Assembly (NCBI GenBank): GCA_964229545.1 | Contig: CAXRDP010000010.1 | Span: forward strand, 1-43,750 | Origin: UBA724 sp964229545 | Lineage (GTDB): Bacteria; Bacteroidota; Bacteroidia; Flavobacteriales; Flavobacteriaceae | DNA: 43,750 bases | Direction: 5' to 3' | In this document: one piece after another, positions 1 through 9,272 of the stretch | Layout of the letters: each line of letters begins with the position of its first letter | How positions within the stretch are numbered: position 1 is the stretch's first letter | Notes under the pieces: model-generated | The model's database searches: none | What the model was told of the DNA's origin: nothing | The model's input: only the letters and a program-made list of their open reading frames with translations | Made by a program: the position numbers and the translations under genes

Positions 1-582
1 GCTTATCTTCATATGGAATACCCCAAACTGAGCCAGCGAATCATAGAAGGGGATTTTCTCAAGCTCGATTTGAACACTTTGTTTCAACAGCCCATCGCTG
101 TGATTGGAAATTTTCCATACAACATCTCTTCTCAAATCGTATTTAAAACTTTGGAACACCGAGATTTGATACCCGAATTTGTAGGCATGTTCCAAAAAGA
201 AGTCGCTGAACGGATTTGTGAAAAACCGGGTAGCAAAACCTATGGAATCCTATCTGTACTGGTGCAGGCTTTTTATGATACTGAGTATTTGTTCAATGTG
301 TCTCGATTTGTCTTCCACCCACCACCAAAAGTAGCTTCGGGTGTGTTGCGACTCCGAAGAAAAGAAAATTACAAACTCCCTTGCGATGAAAAGCTTTTCT
401 TTAAAGTGGTCAAAGCCGCATTTCAACAACGCAGAAAAACCCTACGCAACAGTCTAAAGTCATTCCAAATCCCTCCCAATTTAAAAGAAGATACTATCTT
501 TGGGCAACGTCCGGAGCAACTGGGCGTTGCGGATTTTGTTCGACTCACAAAAATGATAACGCATGACACCCTTTCAGCTTAG
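1..582 (+). CDS. rsmA: 16S rRNA adenine dimethyltransferase RsmA/KsgA, 5'-truncated by the window edge
   Basis: This is the C-terminal part of the enzyme that dimethylates two adjacent adenines near the 3' end of 16S rRNA during small-subunit maturation. The frame is open from base 1 (Ala-Tyr-Leu-His before the first Met at 13), so the real start lies outside the window and the N-terminal SAM-binding motif I is not seen. The catalytic motif IV, NFPYNIS, lies about 33 residues after base 13 and matches the N-[LIF]-P-Y-N signature of this family. The C-terminal helical part with the FHPPPKVASGVLRL stretch and an Arg/Lys-rich QQRRKTLRNSL segment is typical. The last 20 bases overlap the start of mgtE, suggesting translational coupling. 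Confidence 0.95.
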   Translation, partial: AYLHMEYPKLSQRIIEGDFLKLDLNTLFQQPIAVIGNFPYNISSQIVFKTLEHRDLIPEFVGMFQKEVAERICEKPGSKTYGILSVLVQAFYDTEYLFNVSRFVFHPPPKVASGVLRLRRKENYKLPCDEKLFFKVVKAAFQQRRKTLRNSLKSFQIPPNLKEDTIFGQRPEQLGVADFVRLTKMITHDTLSA

Positions 583-1921
583 CGATGAACTTCTGGAGCA
601 AATCAAGCTGGATATTGATGCACGTCATGACAAAGCACTCCAAAAACTATTAGAGGAATATCACTACGCCGATTTGGCTGAGATATTTGATGCACTCCCC
701 ATAGATTATGGAGTGTATCTATTTAAGCTCATCGATACAGAAATGACATCTGATGTGCTTACAGAAATCGATGAAGATGTTCGTGAGGACATTCTAGATG
801 CACTCTCGACCGAAGAGATCGCCACAGAGCTCAATGAAATCGATACCGACGACGCAGCCGATATCATTGCCGAGCTTCCCGAGGAGCGACAAAAAGAAGT
901 CATCGAGCAAATTTCAGATGCAGAATTTGCCCAAGACATACGTGAGCTTTTGACTTATGACGAAGACTCTGCCGGAGGTCTGATGGCAAAAGAGCTAGTG
1001 AAAGTCAATCAGAACTGGACGGTGACCCGATGTGTCAAAGAAATGCGTATTCAGGCACAGGAAGTTACCAGAGTACATTCTATTTATGTAGTAGATGATG
1101 ACAATGTACTTTTGGGGCGTCTATCGCTCAAAGACTTGCTCACTGCCAACGACCGCAGCAAAATTAAAAGTGTATTTATTCCTAAGGTCGATTATGTGCA
1201 CGTAGAGGAAGACGGTGAAGAAGTGGCCAAAATCATGTCCAAATACGACTTGGAGGCCATTCCGGTGGTGGATGACAATAAAAAATTATTGGGCAGAATC
1301 ACCATCGACGATATTGTAGATTTGATCAAGGATGAAGCCGAAAAAGACTACCAGTTGGCCGCCGGGATTTCTTCGGATGTAGAGGCAGACGATTCCATTT
1401 TCGAACTGACGCGCGCCCGTTTGCCTTGGTTGATTTTGGGATTGTTTGGTGGTTTGGGCAGTGTGTTCATACTGGAAGGTTTTGAAGGAATTATGACCCA
1501 TCCCTCTTACAGGACTTTGTTTTTCTTTACACCACTCATCGCGGCCATGGCTGGAAATGTGGGTGTACAATCCTCGGCAATTATCGTTCAAGGACTTGCC
1601 AATGATATAGTGAAAGGAAGCTTGTGGCATCGCCTACTTAAAGAAATTGGTCTCAGTCTTATCAATGGAGGTGCTTTGGCACTTTTGGTCATTTTGTTTG
1701 GTTGGATTGCTAAACAACCTACTGATGTCAGCATTACCATTGCATTGTCGATGTTGTGTGTGATTGTTGTTGCCGCGTTGGTGGGTACTTTTGTCCCTAT
1801 CGTATTGCATCGCAGGGGGATAGACCCTGCCATTGCTACAGGCCCATTCATCACGACTAGCAACGACATCTTTGGCATCTTTTTGTTTTTCTATATCGCC
1901 AAACTCATGTTGGGATTCTAA
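563..1921 (+). CDS. mgtE: MgtE-type magnesium transporter
   Basis: Inner-membrane Mg2+ channel of 452 residues, the usual MgtE length. The order is canonical: an acidic helical N domain (about residues 1-130), two CBS domains (about 135-255) that sense cytosolic Mg2+, a connecting helix, and a five-helix pore domain (about 283-452). Pore motifs visible are GNVGVQSS and the DPAIATGPFITTSNDI segment, whose aspartates line the Mg2+ path in characterised homologues. It starts inside the end of rsmA in another frame (20-base overlap), so the two are probably one operon with the dehydrogenase that follows 10 bases downstream. Regulation is expected mainly at protein level through the CBS domains. 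Confidence 0.95.
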   Translation: MTPFQLSDELLEQIKLDIDARHDKALQKLLEEYHYADLAEIFDALPIDYGVYLFKLIDTEMTSDVLTEIDEDVREDILDALSTEEIATELNEIDTDDAADIIAELPEERQKEVIEQISDAEFAQDIRELLTYDEDSAGGLMAKELVKVNQNWTVTRCVKEMRIQAQEVTRVHSIYVVDDDNVLLGRLSLKDLLTANDRSKIKSVFIPKVDYVHVEEDGEEVAKIMSKYDLEAIPVVDDNKKLLGRITIDDIVDLIKDEAEKDYQLAAGISSDVEADDSIFELTRARLPWLILGLFGGLGSVFILEGFEGIMTHPSYRTLFFFTPLIAAMAGNVGVQSSAIIVQGLANDIVKGSLWHRLLKEIGLSLINGGALALLVILFGWIAKQPTDVSITIALSMLCVIVVAALVGTFVPIVLHRRGIDPAIATGPFITTSNDIFGIFLFFYIAKLMLGF

Positions 1922-1931
1922 TCCGACTCAA

Positions 1932-2870
1932 ATGCGCGTACTCCACGTAGATGAAAACCACACAACACTGCCCGACGGACTCAAAGCCTTGGGCATAGAG
2001 AATGATTTTGACTACAACGCTCCCAAAGCGGAAATCATGCAAAAAATCCATTCCTATCATGGGCTGGTTATTAGAAGTCGTTTTCCGATAGATGCCCCCT
2101 TTATGGATGCGGCCACAGGGTTGAAATTTATTGCCCGGGTGGGTTCCGGATTGGAAAATATTGACACCGACTATGCACAGTCCAAAGGCATCTATGTTAT
2201 TTCAGCACCCGAAGGAAACAGCAATGCTGTGGCAGAGCATGCCATGGGTATGTTGTTAACGCTTTTTAACAAACTGATCGTCGTGCACCGTGAGCTACAG
2301 GACGGGATGTGGAAACGCGAACCCAATCGAGGCGAAGAGTTGGAAGGAAAAACCATTGGTCTGATTGGCTATGGGAATACCGGAAAAGCTTTTGCCCGAA
2401 AACTACAAGGATTCGAGGTCGAGGTTTTGTGTTGTGACATACGCCCTAATGTTGGGGACTCTTTTGCCCGACAAGTCTCATTGGAAACCCTCCAAAAAGA
2501 AGCCGACATCATAAGTCTTCATGTGCCAGAAACCCCTTTGACCACAGCCATGATAGACAGCAAGTTTATCAATACAATGGCCAGACCCTTTTGGCTTATC
2601 AACACCGCCAGAGGAAAAAATGTGGTCACAAAAGACCTCATTGATGGTTTGAAAAAGGGTAAGGTTTTAGGCGCATGCCTCGATGTGTTGGAGTACGAAA
2701 AAAGCTCCTTCGAACAAGCCGAATTCACTCAAAGAGAGCTTACTTATCTACTGAATTCCGACAAGGTAATCATGAGCCCTCATATTGCCGGTTGGTCACA
2801 CCAAAGCAAAGTCAAACTGGCGCAGACCATCGTTGATAAAGTCCAGAAAATCTTTTTTGACAAGGTTTAG
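1932..2870 (+). CDS. D-2-hydroxyacid dehydrogenase, D-3-phosphoglycerate dehydrogenase-like
   Basis: NAD-dependent D-isomer 2-hydroxyacid dehydrogenase of 312 residues. The Rossmann signature GLIGYGNTGKA is in the middle. The catalytic triad context is visible: Arg in the NTARG segment, the downstream acidic residue after LGACLDVLEYE, and His in SPHIAGW. There is no C-terminal ACT domain, so it is the short form often annotated as phosphoglycerate dehydrogenase in Flavobacteria; the true substrate is unknown. The open frame extends upstream to 1833 inside mgtE, but that part translates to unrelated sequence. The ATG at 1932, 10 bases after the mgtE stop, gives a normal N-terminus (MRVLHVDENH). 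Confidence 0.88.
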   Translation: MRVLHVDENHTTLPDGLKALGIENDFDYNAPKAEIMQKIHSYHGLVIRSRFPIDAPFMDAATGLKFIARVGSGLENIDTDYAQSKGIYVISAPEGNSNAVAEHAMGMLLTLFNKLIVVHRELQDGMWKREPNRGEELEGKTIGLIGYGNTGKAFARKLQGFEVEVLCCDIRPNVGDSFARQVSLETLQKEADIISLHVPETPLTTAMIDSKFINTMARPFWLINTARGKNVVTKDLIDGLKKGKVLGACLDVLEYEKSSFEQAEFTQRELTYLLNSDKVIMSPHIAGWSHQSKVKLAQTIVDKVQKIFFDKV

Positions 2871-2920
2871 TTTAACCTTTTGTTTACGTAAAGGGATGGG
2901 CAGAAGTTTATTTTTACCCT

Positions 2921-3340
2921 ATGAAAAAAATACTGATTCTTTGTACTGGAAATTCTTGTAGAAGCCAAATGGCTCACGGCTATTTCAGTCATTTAGGAAG
3001 AGCTAAACTCGAAGTTTACAGCGCCGGTATAGAAACCCACGGCGTCAATCCACGTGCCATTGCCATAATGAGTGATGACGGCATCGACATTTCAAAACAC
3101 ACCTCCAACAACGTGGACGAATATCTCGATATTGACTTTGATTATATCATAACCGTTTGTGACCATGCCCATGAAAACTGCCCTTATATCCCAGCCAAGT
3201 CTGCGGTGCGTATTCACCATGACTTTTATGACCCTTCAAAATTGATTTCCGAAGATGAGGATGAAATCTATAAAGCCTTTGCTCGTACTCGCGACGAGAT
3301 TAAAAGCTTTGTTAAATCATTCCTAAAAGAGTTGTCATAA
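2921..3340 (+). CDS. arsC: arsenate reductase ArsC, thioredoxin-coupled LMW-PTPase type
   Basis: A 139-residue protein of the low-molecular-weight phosphatase fold. The P-loop CTGNSCRS carries Cys8, Cys13 and Arg14. A second redox pair is present as Cys80 and Cys87 in VCDHAHENCP. A P-loop Cys plus this Cys pair marks thioredoxin-dependent arsenate reductases rather than simple tyrosine phosphatases. The HHDFYDP segment supplies the general-acid Asp. No other ars gene (arsR, acr3, arsM) is in the window, so its physiological role is inferred from residues only. It ends 4 bases before the convergent aspartate kinase stop. Confidence 0.85.
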   Translation: MKKILILCTGNSCRSQMAHGYFSHLGRAKLEVYSAGIETHGVNPRAIAIMSDDGIDISKHTSNNVDEYLDIDFDYIITVCDHAHENCPYIPAKSAVRIHHDFYDPSKLISEDEDEIYKAFARTRDEIKSFVKSFLKELS

Positions 3341-3344
3341 ACAA

Positions 3345-4595
3345 CTATCGCATCACCAACTGAAGGGTTAGTTTGGCACGTTGTTCCAAAAGCAACTCGT
3401 GCGTGTCTAACAAAGCATCGGCGCTGTGCTGATCGAAGTGCCTGATGGTATATAAAGACACATCTGGAGTGTGCTTTACTTTAAAACGGCCGCGCAACTG
3501 TTGTAACAGATCGTCCATGCGGTTAAACTTGTCAAAGACACAGACCGAAAAACTAATAGCAGAGTTTTGTATTAAATCTACTTTCATCTTGTGGTCGTGT
3601 AGCCATTTGAAAATATCGCTGATGTTTTCTTCAACAATAAAGGAAAAATCACGCGATGAGAGTTTGATCAATGAAAGTCCTTTTTTGACAATATAGCATG
3701 GCACTTCGGGCACAATGGCCGCTCCTTTGGTCACTACCGTCCCCGGGTCGTTGGGGTTGACAAACGATTTGACATGCAAAGGAATTTCTTTTCGCTGTAA
3801 GGGCTGTAAAGTTTTGGGGTGTATGACCGACGCCCCATAAAATGCCAACTCAATTGCCTCCTGGTAAGAAATTTGTTGTAGCAACTCGGTCGATTCAAAA
3901 TGACGGGGATCCGCATTGAGCACCCCAGGTACGTCTTTCCAAATGGTAACCGAAGTTCCATTGAGGCAGTAGGCAAATATGGCCGCACTATAGTCAGAAC
4001 CTTCCCTTCCGAGCGTCGTTGTGAAATTGTTGTCATCGCTACCAATAAATCCTTGGGTAACATACAACTGACCTCTTTTTAAATGTTGGTCAATAGCTTT
4101 TTGGGTGCCGTCCCAATCGACATTGGCATCTCGGTAGTTGGCATCGGTTTTGATGCAGTTGCGCGCGTCGAGCCATGAAGAAGTCATCCCAACATGATTC
4201 AAATACGCATTGATAATGGTAGTTGATACCAACTCCCCGGTGCTGACCACCTGATCATAAACAAAAGAGTAGTGAGGCGATTTGTTGTGGTCAAGAAAAT
4301 GATTGAGCTGGTCAAATAAGGTTTTGACACTCTTAAAAACAGGATGTTCTTTATGTTCAAAAAGCCCCTCCATAATCGTTTGGTGATAGGAGACTACCTC
4401 TTGGATATGTCCTGACAGGTTTTTAGGTTGCTCAAAATAGGCTTGTACGACCTGCTCCATGGCATTGGTGGTTTTGCCCATGGCCGAAACCACGATTAGG
4501 GTGTCTTTGTGTCCTACTTCTTGTAGCACTCGAACGACATTTTGAACGCCTGCGACATCTTTGACAGACGCACCTCCAAACTTAAATACTCTCAT
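3345..4595 (-). CDS. lysC: aspartate kinase, monofunctional
   Basis: Catalyses the first step of the aspartate pathway to Lys, Thr, Met and diaminopimelate. The 416-residue product begins with the family signature VFKFGGASVKD, has the nucleotide-binding TTLGREGSDYSAA segment, and the DVPGVLNADPR motif that contacts aspartate. The C-terminal quarter is ACT-like and would give feedback control. There is no fused homoserine dehydrogenase. Its first 14 bases overlap the end of the acetyltransferase gene, so the two are co-transcribed. Confidence 0.93.
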   Translation of the reverse strand: MRVFKFGGASVKDVAGVQNVVRVLQEVGHKDTLIVVSAMGKTTNAMEQVVQAYFEQPKNLSGHIQEVVSYHQTIMEGLFEHKEHPVFKSVKTLFDQLNHFLDHNKSPHYSFVYDQVVSTGELVSTTIINAYLNHVGMTSSWLDARNCIKTDANYRDANVDWDGTQKAIDQHLKRGQLYVTQGFIGSDDNNFTTTLGREGSDYSAAIFAYCLNGTSVTIWKDVPGVLNADPRHFESTELLQQISYQEAIELAFYGASVIHPKTLQPLQRKEIPLHVKSFVNPNDPGTVVTKGAAIVPEVPCYIVKKGLSLIKLSSRDFSFIVEENISDIFKWLHDHKMKVDLIQNSAISFSVCVFDKFNRMDDLLQQLRGRFKVKHTPDVSLYTIRHFDQHSADALLDTHELLLEQRAKLTLQLVMR

Positions 4596-5082
4596 TGGGA
4601 TATTGAGTTATAAAATCAGTTATAGCATGTTTGTCCATTTGAACCATACGCCATTCGGGCAATAGCCGAGCGCCTGTCTTTTCATAAAAGTCAATGGCAC
4701 TTTGGTTCCAATCGAGCACGGCCCATTCTATACGGCGTGCACCCTGTTTGGCTGCATAATGGATAAACGTTTTGTACAATGAAAAACCGATGCCCATACC
4801 ACGGAAAGACTGGCTTACAATCAGATCTTCTAAGTGCATGCTTTTGCCTTCCCAAGTTGAATAGCGCGGATAGCCCAATGCCATGCCCACTACCTCTTGT
4901 TGGTATTCTGCTACAAAGCAGGTAAAAGCGGGATTGGGTCCAAATCCATCATCAATGAGGTCTTGGGCTTGAACGACTACGGCGTCGGGAGCACGCTCAA
5001 ATGTGGCCAACTCTTGAATGAGCGCCAAAACCGCATGCGCGTCAGTTGGCAAAGCTTCCCTTATGAACACATCTTTTTTCAT
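4582..5082 (-). CDS. GNAT family N-acetyltransferase
   Basis: A 166-residue single-domain GNAT protein that transfers an acetyl group from acetyl-CoA to an unknown amine. The acetyl-CoA pyrophosphate-binding motif is visible in SQSFRGMGIGFSLYK, followed by the conserved DWNQSAIDFYEKTGA segment near the C-terminus. The frame can be read upstream to 5220, but the ATG at 5082 fits the family (MKKDVFIREALPTD) and lies 6 bases after a perfect -7 box, so I use it. It resembles the diamine/thialysine-acetyltransferase-like group. Substrate unproved. It overlaps lysC by 14 bases. Confidence 0.85.
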   Translation of the reverse strand: MKKDVFIREALPTDAHAVLALIQELATFERAPDAVVVQAQDLIDDGFGPNPAFTCFVAEYQQEVVGMALGYPRYSTWEGKSMHLEDLIVSQSFRGMGIGFSLYKTFIHYAAKQGARRIEWAVLDWNQSAIDFYEKTGARLLPEWRMVQMDKHAITDFITQYPNESI

Positions 5083-5088
5083 CGGCTG

Positions 5089-5096
5089 CAAAGGTA
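5089..5096 (-). promoter_or_regulatory. -7 box TACCTTTG of the acetyltransferase-lysC operon
   Basis: On the minus strand TACCTTTG fits the Bacteroidetes -7 consensus TAnnTTTG. The ATG of the acetyltransferase begins only 6 bases later, so the transcript would be leaderless or nearly so. No good -33 TTG is seen at the expected distance. Confidence 0.45.
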
Positions 5097-5175
5097 ATGC
5101 ATCAGTATCAATTGAAAGAAGCTGGGCTGTCTGAAAAAAGATTCTCCTTTTGTTCAAAAGGGCAACTTGTATTTG

Positions 5176-5220
5176 TATTTTTGGCATCCCGTAGTGGGAT
5201 AGGCGGGCAAAAGGTGCCAA
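5176..5220 (+). promoter_or_regulatory. mfd promoter box and structured leader
   Basis: TATTTTTG at 5176-5183 fits the TAnnTTTG -7 box reading toward mfd. Immediately after it lies a nested inverted repeat: outer arms TTGGCA (5181-5186) and TGCCAA (5215-5220), inner arms ATCCC (5186-5190) and GGGAT (5196-5200). The predicted transcript would begin within or just upstream of this hairpin, about 75 bases before the mfd start. Confidence 0.4.
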
Positions 5221-5264
5221 CGTTTCCTGTTTTATAAAGAAACAAAGCCCTTTTCAAATTTAGA

Positions 5265-8200
5265 TTGACAAAAAGAAAACTATTGAAAACTGTCAAGCTG
5301 CCCAAAAGTCTGTTTGAAAATAAGCAGACATTGGAAATCATCAACAAGATTTCTGAAAAACAAAGTTGCTGTGTTTCGGGTCTTGCGGGGTCTTCCTATG
5401 CCTTTTTTACAGCAAGCCTCTCAGAAAAAACCGATCAACCCCTTCTTTGGATTGCCGAAAACAAGGAAGAAGCGGCCTACTGTTTTAATGATTTAGAACG
5501 CTTGTTGCCCGACCGAGAAGTCTTGTTCTATCCTGCAAGTTATCGGAGACCATACCAAATCGAGCAGGTCGACAACGCCAATGTAATGATGCGGGCAGAA
5601 GTACTCAAAAAGATAAGTGCGAAATCAAAAGCCTGCATAGTCAGCTATCCCGATGCCTTGTTCGAACAAGTATTGACCCGCAAAGAACTCAAGAAAAAAA
5701 CCCTTCAGCTAGGTGTGGGCATGGAAGTGTCTATAGATTTTGTAAACGAAGTGCTGTTCGAATACGAATTCCATCGGGTAGACTTTGTAACCCAACCCGG
5801 GGAGTTTTCTGTTCGAGGCGGGATTTTGGATATTTTTTCTTTTGACAGCGAGGTTCCTTATCGGTTGGAATTTTTTGGTGATGAAATAGACCGCATCAGC
5901 ATTTTTGATGTTGTCAGCCAACGCTCCATGGAGTCATGCAAAAAGGTCGATATACTGGCCAATGTCGAACAAAAAATAGCTCAAGAACAGCGACAATCGT
6001 TTTGGTCTTTTTTGCCGGACAACACGCTTTTTCTACACCATGGTACATCTCATGTTGCAACGGTTTTGGACAGCATGTACAAGCAAACAGAAAATGTGGG
6101 AGAAGGAGAAACCTTAACAAAAACTGCCCCCGAAAAATTGTATTGCCAAGGAAACACGTTTGAGAAGGAGATCAACCATCGCGTCCAAATCGATTTTTCT
6201 GGACAAGCAAAGCTGGATCATCAGTTTCAATATAACTGCAGTCCGCAGCCGACTTTTCAACGCAATTTTGAGCGCATTACGGCACACCTGACAGAAAACG
6301 ACCAACAAGGCGTACAAAACCATGTCTTTTGTAGCAATGACCAACAGGCCGCTCGGCTTAGACGCATTTTTGAAGAAGTAGAAATTCCACATCAGTTGCA
6401 TGTGATGCCTTTATACCGTGGGTTTATAGATCACACAAATCAAATTGCATGTTACACAGACCATGAGTTTTTTGAGCGCTACCACAAGTTCAGACTCAAA
6501 AACGGATATGCCAAAAAACAAGCCATCAGTCTCAAGGAGTTTAACCAACTGCAAGTCGGGGATTATGTGACACACATCGACCATGGTATAGGCAAGTTTG
6601 GTGGCTTACAACACATAGAAGTTGAGGGCAAAAAGCAAGAAGCCATCAAGCTTATCTATGGCGAACGCGACATACTGTATGTAAGCATCCACAGCCTTCA
6701 CAAAATTGCCAAATACAACGGCAAGGAGGGTACGGTTCCCAAACTCTTTAAACTGGGGTCAGCCGCGTGGAAAAAGCTCAAACAGAAAACCAAGAAAAAG
6801 GTCAAAGAAATTGCCTTTAACCTGATAGAGGTCTATGCCAAACGCAAAGTCAAAAAAGGATTTCAGTACGGACCCGATAGCTACCTACAACACGAGCTCG
6901 AAGCTTCTTTTATCTACGAAGACACCCCTGACCAACGCAAATCTACAGAAGCTGTAAAGTCAGATATGGAAAGTGAGCAACCCATGGACCGATTGGTATG
7001 TGGGGATGTTGGTTTTGGAAAAACCGAGGTGGCCATTCGGGCAGCCTTTAAAGCCGTTGACAACAACAAACAAGTCGCGGTTTTGGTGCCTACCACCATA
7101 TTGGCCTATCAGCATTTTAACACCTTTTCCAAAAGACTGGCAGACTTTCCCGTGCGTGTGGATTATATCAACCGTTTTCGAACTGCCAAAGAACAAACCC
7201 AAATTTTGGAAGACGTCTCCTCGGGTGCCATAGACATACTCATTGGGACCCATAAGTTGGTCAGCAAACGAACGAAATTCAAAAACCTGGGGCTCCTAAT
7301 CGTTGATGAAGAGCAAAAATTTGGCGTGGGTGTCAAAGAAAAATTACGCAGTTTGAAAGCCAATGTAGATGTACTCACACTGACGGCCACACCCATTCCG
7401 AGAACCTTGCAATTCAGTCTTATGGCTGCACGTGATTTGTCGATTATCAATACTCCGCCACCCAACCGGCATCCGATTGACAGTCAGGTGATAGGCTTTA
7501 GTGAAGAGCAGATTCGAGATGCCATCAGCTATGAAATCCAACGCGGTGGGCAGGTCTTTTTTGTACACAACCGTGTAGAGCACTTGGCCGAATTTAGTGG
7601 TATGATACAGCGCTTGGTGCCCGATGCCAAAGTTGCCCGTGTACATGGCCAAATGGAAGGCAAAAAACTTGAAACCACCATGCGCGATTTTATTGAAGGT
7701 AAATATGACGTTTTGTTGGCTACCACCATCATAGAAAACGGATTGGACGTGCCCAACGCCAATACCATTTTGATCAACAACGCCCACCAGTTTGGATTGA
7801 GCGACCTTCACCAGATGCGCGGCCGTGTGGGGCGTTCCAACAAAAAAGCTTTTTGCTATTTTATCTCAGCTCCTTTATCGACCCTGACCGACGAGGCTCG
7901 CAAACGTATGCGGGCACTTTCAGAACACACTGCACTGGGTGCAGGGTTTCAAATTGCCATGCGAGATTTGGAAATCAGAGGCGCCGGAGACCTACTCGGC
8001 GGAGAACAGAGTGGGTTTATTAATGACATTGGTTTTGAAACCTATCAAAAAATCTTAAAAGAAGCGGTAGATGAACTCAAAGAGTCGGAGTTTAAATCCC
8101 TTTTCGAAAACGAAGCACCCTCAAAAAAAGAAGTGCAAATCGATACCGACTTGGAACTGCTTTTCCCCGACGCTTATATCAACAATGTCAGGGAACGGTT

Positions 8201-8585
8201 GGTATGCTACCAAGATTTGGCTGAAATCAATGACGAGGATGCCCTAAAAGATTTTGTCGATCAGCTGAAAGACCGCTTTGGACCCCTTCCACAAAGCTCA
8301 CAATCTCTGATTAACAGTGTGCGTCTCAAATGGGTATGTGGCAATCTTCATATCGGAAAAGCAGTGCTTAAAAAGGACAAACTCATCTGCTATTTTGATG
8401 CCAATCCCCAAAGCGACTTTTATCAATCTGACAGCTTTAGAGATTTGCTTTCAAAGTTACAAACCCACCCCATGAAAGGCACACTCAAAGAAAAAAAACA
8501 GAGCGATCGCAGCAGGTTGATGTTGGTCTTTGACCAAGTTCGAAGCATAGAAGCATCACTCGACTGCTTGGCATACTTAGCCTAA
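5265..8585 (+). CDS. mfd: transcription-repair coupling factor Mfd
   Basis: Large ATP-dependent translocase of 1106 residues that removes RNA polymerase stalled at lesions and recruits UvrA. The UvrB-homology N-terminal region includes the VRGGILDIFS and YRLEFFGDEIDRI segments. An RNA polymerase-interacting CarD-like domain follows (GDYVTHIDHGIGKFGGL). The RecG-like motor has Walker A GDVGFGKTE (about residue 580) and the DEEQ box (about 681), then TATPIPRTLQ and the QMRGRVGRS motif. A TRCF C-terminal domain ends the protein. The only possible start between the in-frame stop at 5235 and the conserved region is TTG at 5265 (or TTG at 5283), so translation begins at a rare start codon. Confidence 0.95.
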   Translation: MTKRKLLKTVKLPKSLFENKQTLEIINKISEKQSCCVSGLAGSSYAFFTASLSEKTDQPLLWIAENKEEAAYCFNDLERLLPDREVLFYPASYRRPYQIEQVDNANVMMRAEVLKKISAKSKACIVSYPDALFEQVLTRKELKKKTLQLGVGMEVSIDFVNEVLFEYEFHRVDFVTQPGEFSVRGGILDIFSFDSEVPYRLEFFGDEIDRISIFDVVSQRSMESCKKVDILANVEQKIAQEQRQSFWSFLPDNTLFLHHGTSHVATVLDSMYKQTENVGEGETLTKTAPEKLYCQGNTFEKEINHRVQIDFSGQAKLDHQFQYNCSPQPTFQRNFERITAHLTENDQQGVQNHVFCSNDQQAARLRRIFEEVEIPHQLHVMPLYRGFIDHTNQIACYTDHEFFERYHKFRLKNGYAKKQAISLKEFNQLQVGDYVTHIDHGIGKFGGLQHIEVEGKKQEAIKLIYGERDILYVSIHSLHKIAKYNGKEGTVPKLFKLGSAAWKKLKQKTKKKVKEIAFNLIEVYAKRKVKKGFQYGPDSYLQHELEASFIYEDTPDQRKSTEAVKSDMESEQPMDRLVCGDVGFGKTEVAIRAAFKAVDNNKQVAVLVPTTILAYQHFNTFSKRLADFPVRVDYINRFRTAKEQTQILEDVSSGAIDILIGTHKLVSKRTKFKNLGLLIVDEEQKFGVGVKEKLRSLKANVDVLTLTATPIPRTLQFSLMAARDLSIINTPPPNRHPIDSQVIGFSEEQIRDAISYEIQRGGQVFFVHNRVEHLAEFSGMIQRLVPDAKVARVHGQMEGKKLETTMRDFIEGKYDVLLATTIIENGLDVPNANTILINNAHQFGLSDLHQMRGRVGRSNKKAFCYFISAPLSTLTDEARKRMRALSEHTALGAGFQIAMRDLEIRGAGDLLGGEQSGFINDIGFETYQKILKEAVDELKESEFKSLFENEAPSKKEVQIDTDLELLFPDAYINNVRERLVCYQDLAEINDEDALKDFVDQLKDRFGPLPQSSQSLINSVRLKWVCGNLHIGKAVLKKDKLICYFDANPQSDFYQSDSFRDLLSKLQTHPMKGTLKEKKQSDRSRLMLVFDQVRSIEASLDCLAYLA

Positions 8586-8590
8586 AAAAA

Positions 8591-9250
8591 CTATAGCTGT
8601 TTGAGGTCTTTGATGACCCGAAATGCCTTATCAACCTGAGCCTCATTGACCAATATGGTAAACTCATTGGAAGTGGAAATTACCTCATAGATATTGATAC
8701 CTTCCCATGAAAGACGTTGAAACACAAAATAGTAGATGCCCGGTACAGAAACATTTTCTGTAGGCAGCTTGACGGATATGGATGAAAGATCTTCCTCTTT
8801 GTGAATACACACTTCCTTTTCGAAACAGTTTTCTACATGCGCTGCCAGGTTGCTACTGACCACCACATTGCATTCATGAACCCCACGAGATGATGTGTAA
8901 AAATTTCCCTTATCATCAGAAATACTCGATAGCAATTTGGCTTGGGAAGCCAGCAAGCTAGGCGACACCTTGTAATTGTAATCGATTAGAGACGAACGCA
9001 CAGTGATGTCCCCAATATTGCGAAGAGTTTTAATGATTTTTAAAGAAGAACGGAATTCAAAATCGGAAGACAAACGCTTCAGTGCCATCACTATGGCACC
9101 ATTGCGTACCTCTTTGTTCATGACCTCACTGATTTCTTTGTTGATGATGCGCGCCAAGGAAGTCAGGTTGATGATTCCTTGGGTGAGTGCACTGACCAAA
9201 AAGGGCTTGCTTTTGATGTAGTCTTCTACAGCGGCTGCTATGGTTTTCAT
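8591..9250 (-). CDS. ACT-domain protein with helical N-terminus, aspartate-kinase-ACT-like
   Basis: A protein of about 219 residues. The C-terminal part (ISTSNEFTILVNEAQVDKAF) closely resembles the ACT repeats of aspartate kinases, and a second ACT-like stretch precedes it. There is no kinase domain. The N-terminal 70 residues are helical (INLTSLARIINKEISEVMNK) and could be a small winged-helix or dimerisation module; this is inference. In Flavobacteria such genes are sometimes annotated as aspartate kinase, which is misleading here. Start choice: a TATTTTTG -7 box ends at 9273, only one base before the ATG at 9271, so that ATG would lie upstream of the transcript start; the ATG at 9250 is preferred. 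Confidence 0.7.
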   Translation of the reverse strand: MKTIAAAVEDYIKSKPFLVSALTQGIINLTSLARIINKEISEVMNKEVRNGAIVMALKRLSSDFEFRSSLKIIKTLRNIGDITVRSSLIDYNYKVSPSLLASQAKLLSSISDDKGNFYTSSRGVHECNVVVSSNLAAHVENCFEKEVCIHKEEDLSSISVKLPTENVSVPGIYYFVFQRLSWEGINIYEVISTSNEFTILVNEAQVDKAFRVIKDLKQL

Positions 9251-9272
9251 TTTTTTGTTTGTTGTTGTCATG

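Noticed and set aside
1833..1931. N-terminal extension of the 2-hydroxyacid dehydrogenase to 1833
   Set aside because: It lies within mgtE in another frame and does not resemble dehydrogenase N-termini.
2880..2920. arsC promoter TATTTTTA before the ATG
   Set aside because: It differs from the -7 consensus at the last base and has no TTG at the right distance, so it is not listed.
7344..7811. Long minus-strand frame of 155 codons inside mfd
   Set aside because: Shadow of the strongly conserved Mfd motor domain; low-complexity translation without a recognisable fold.
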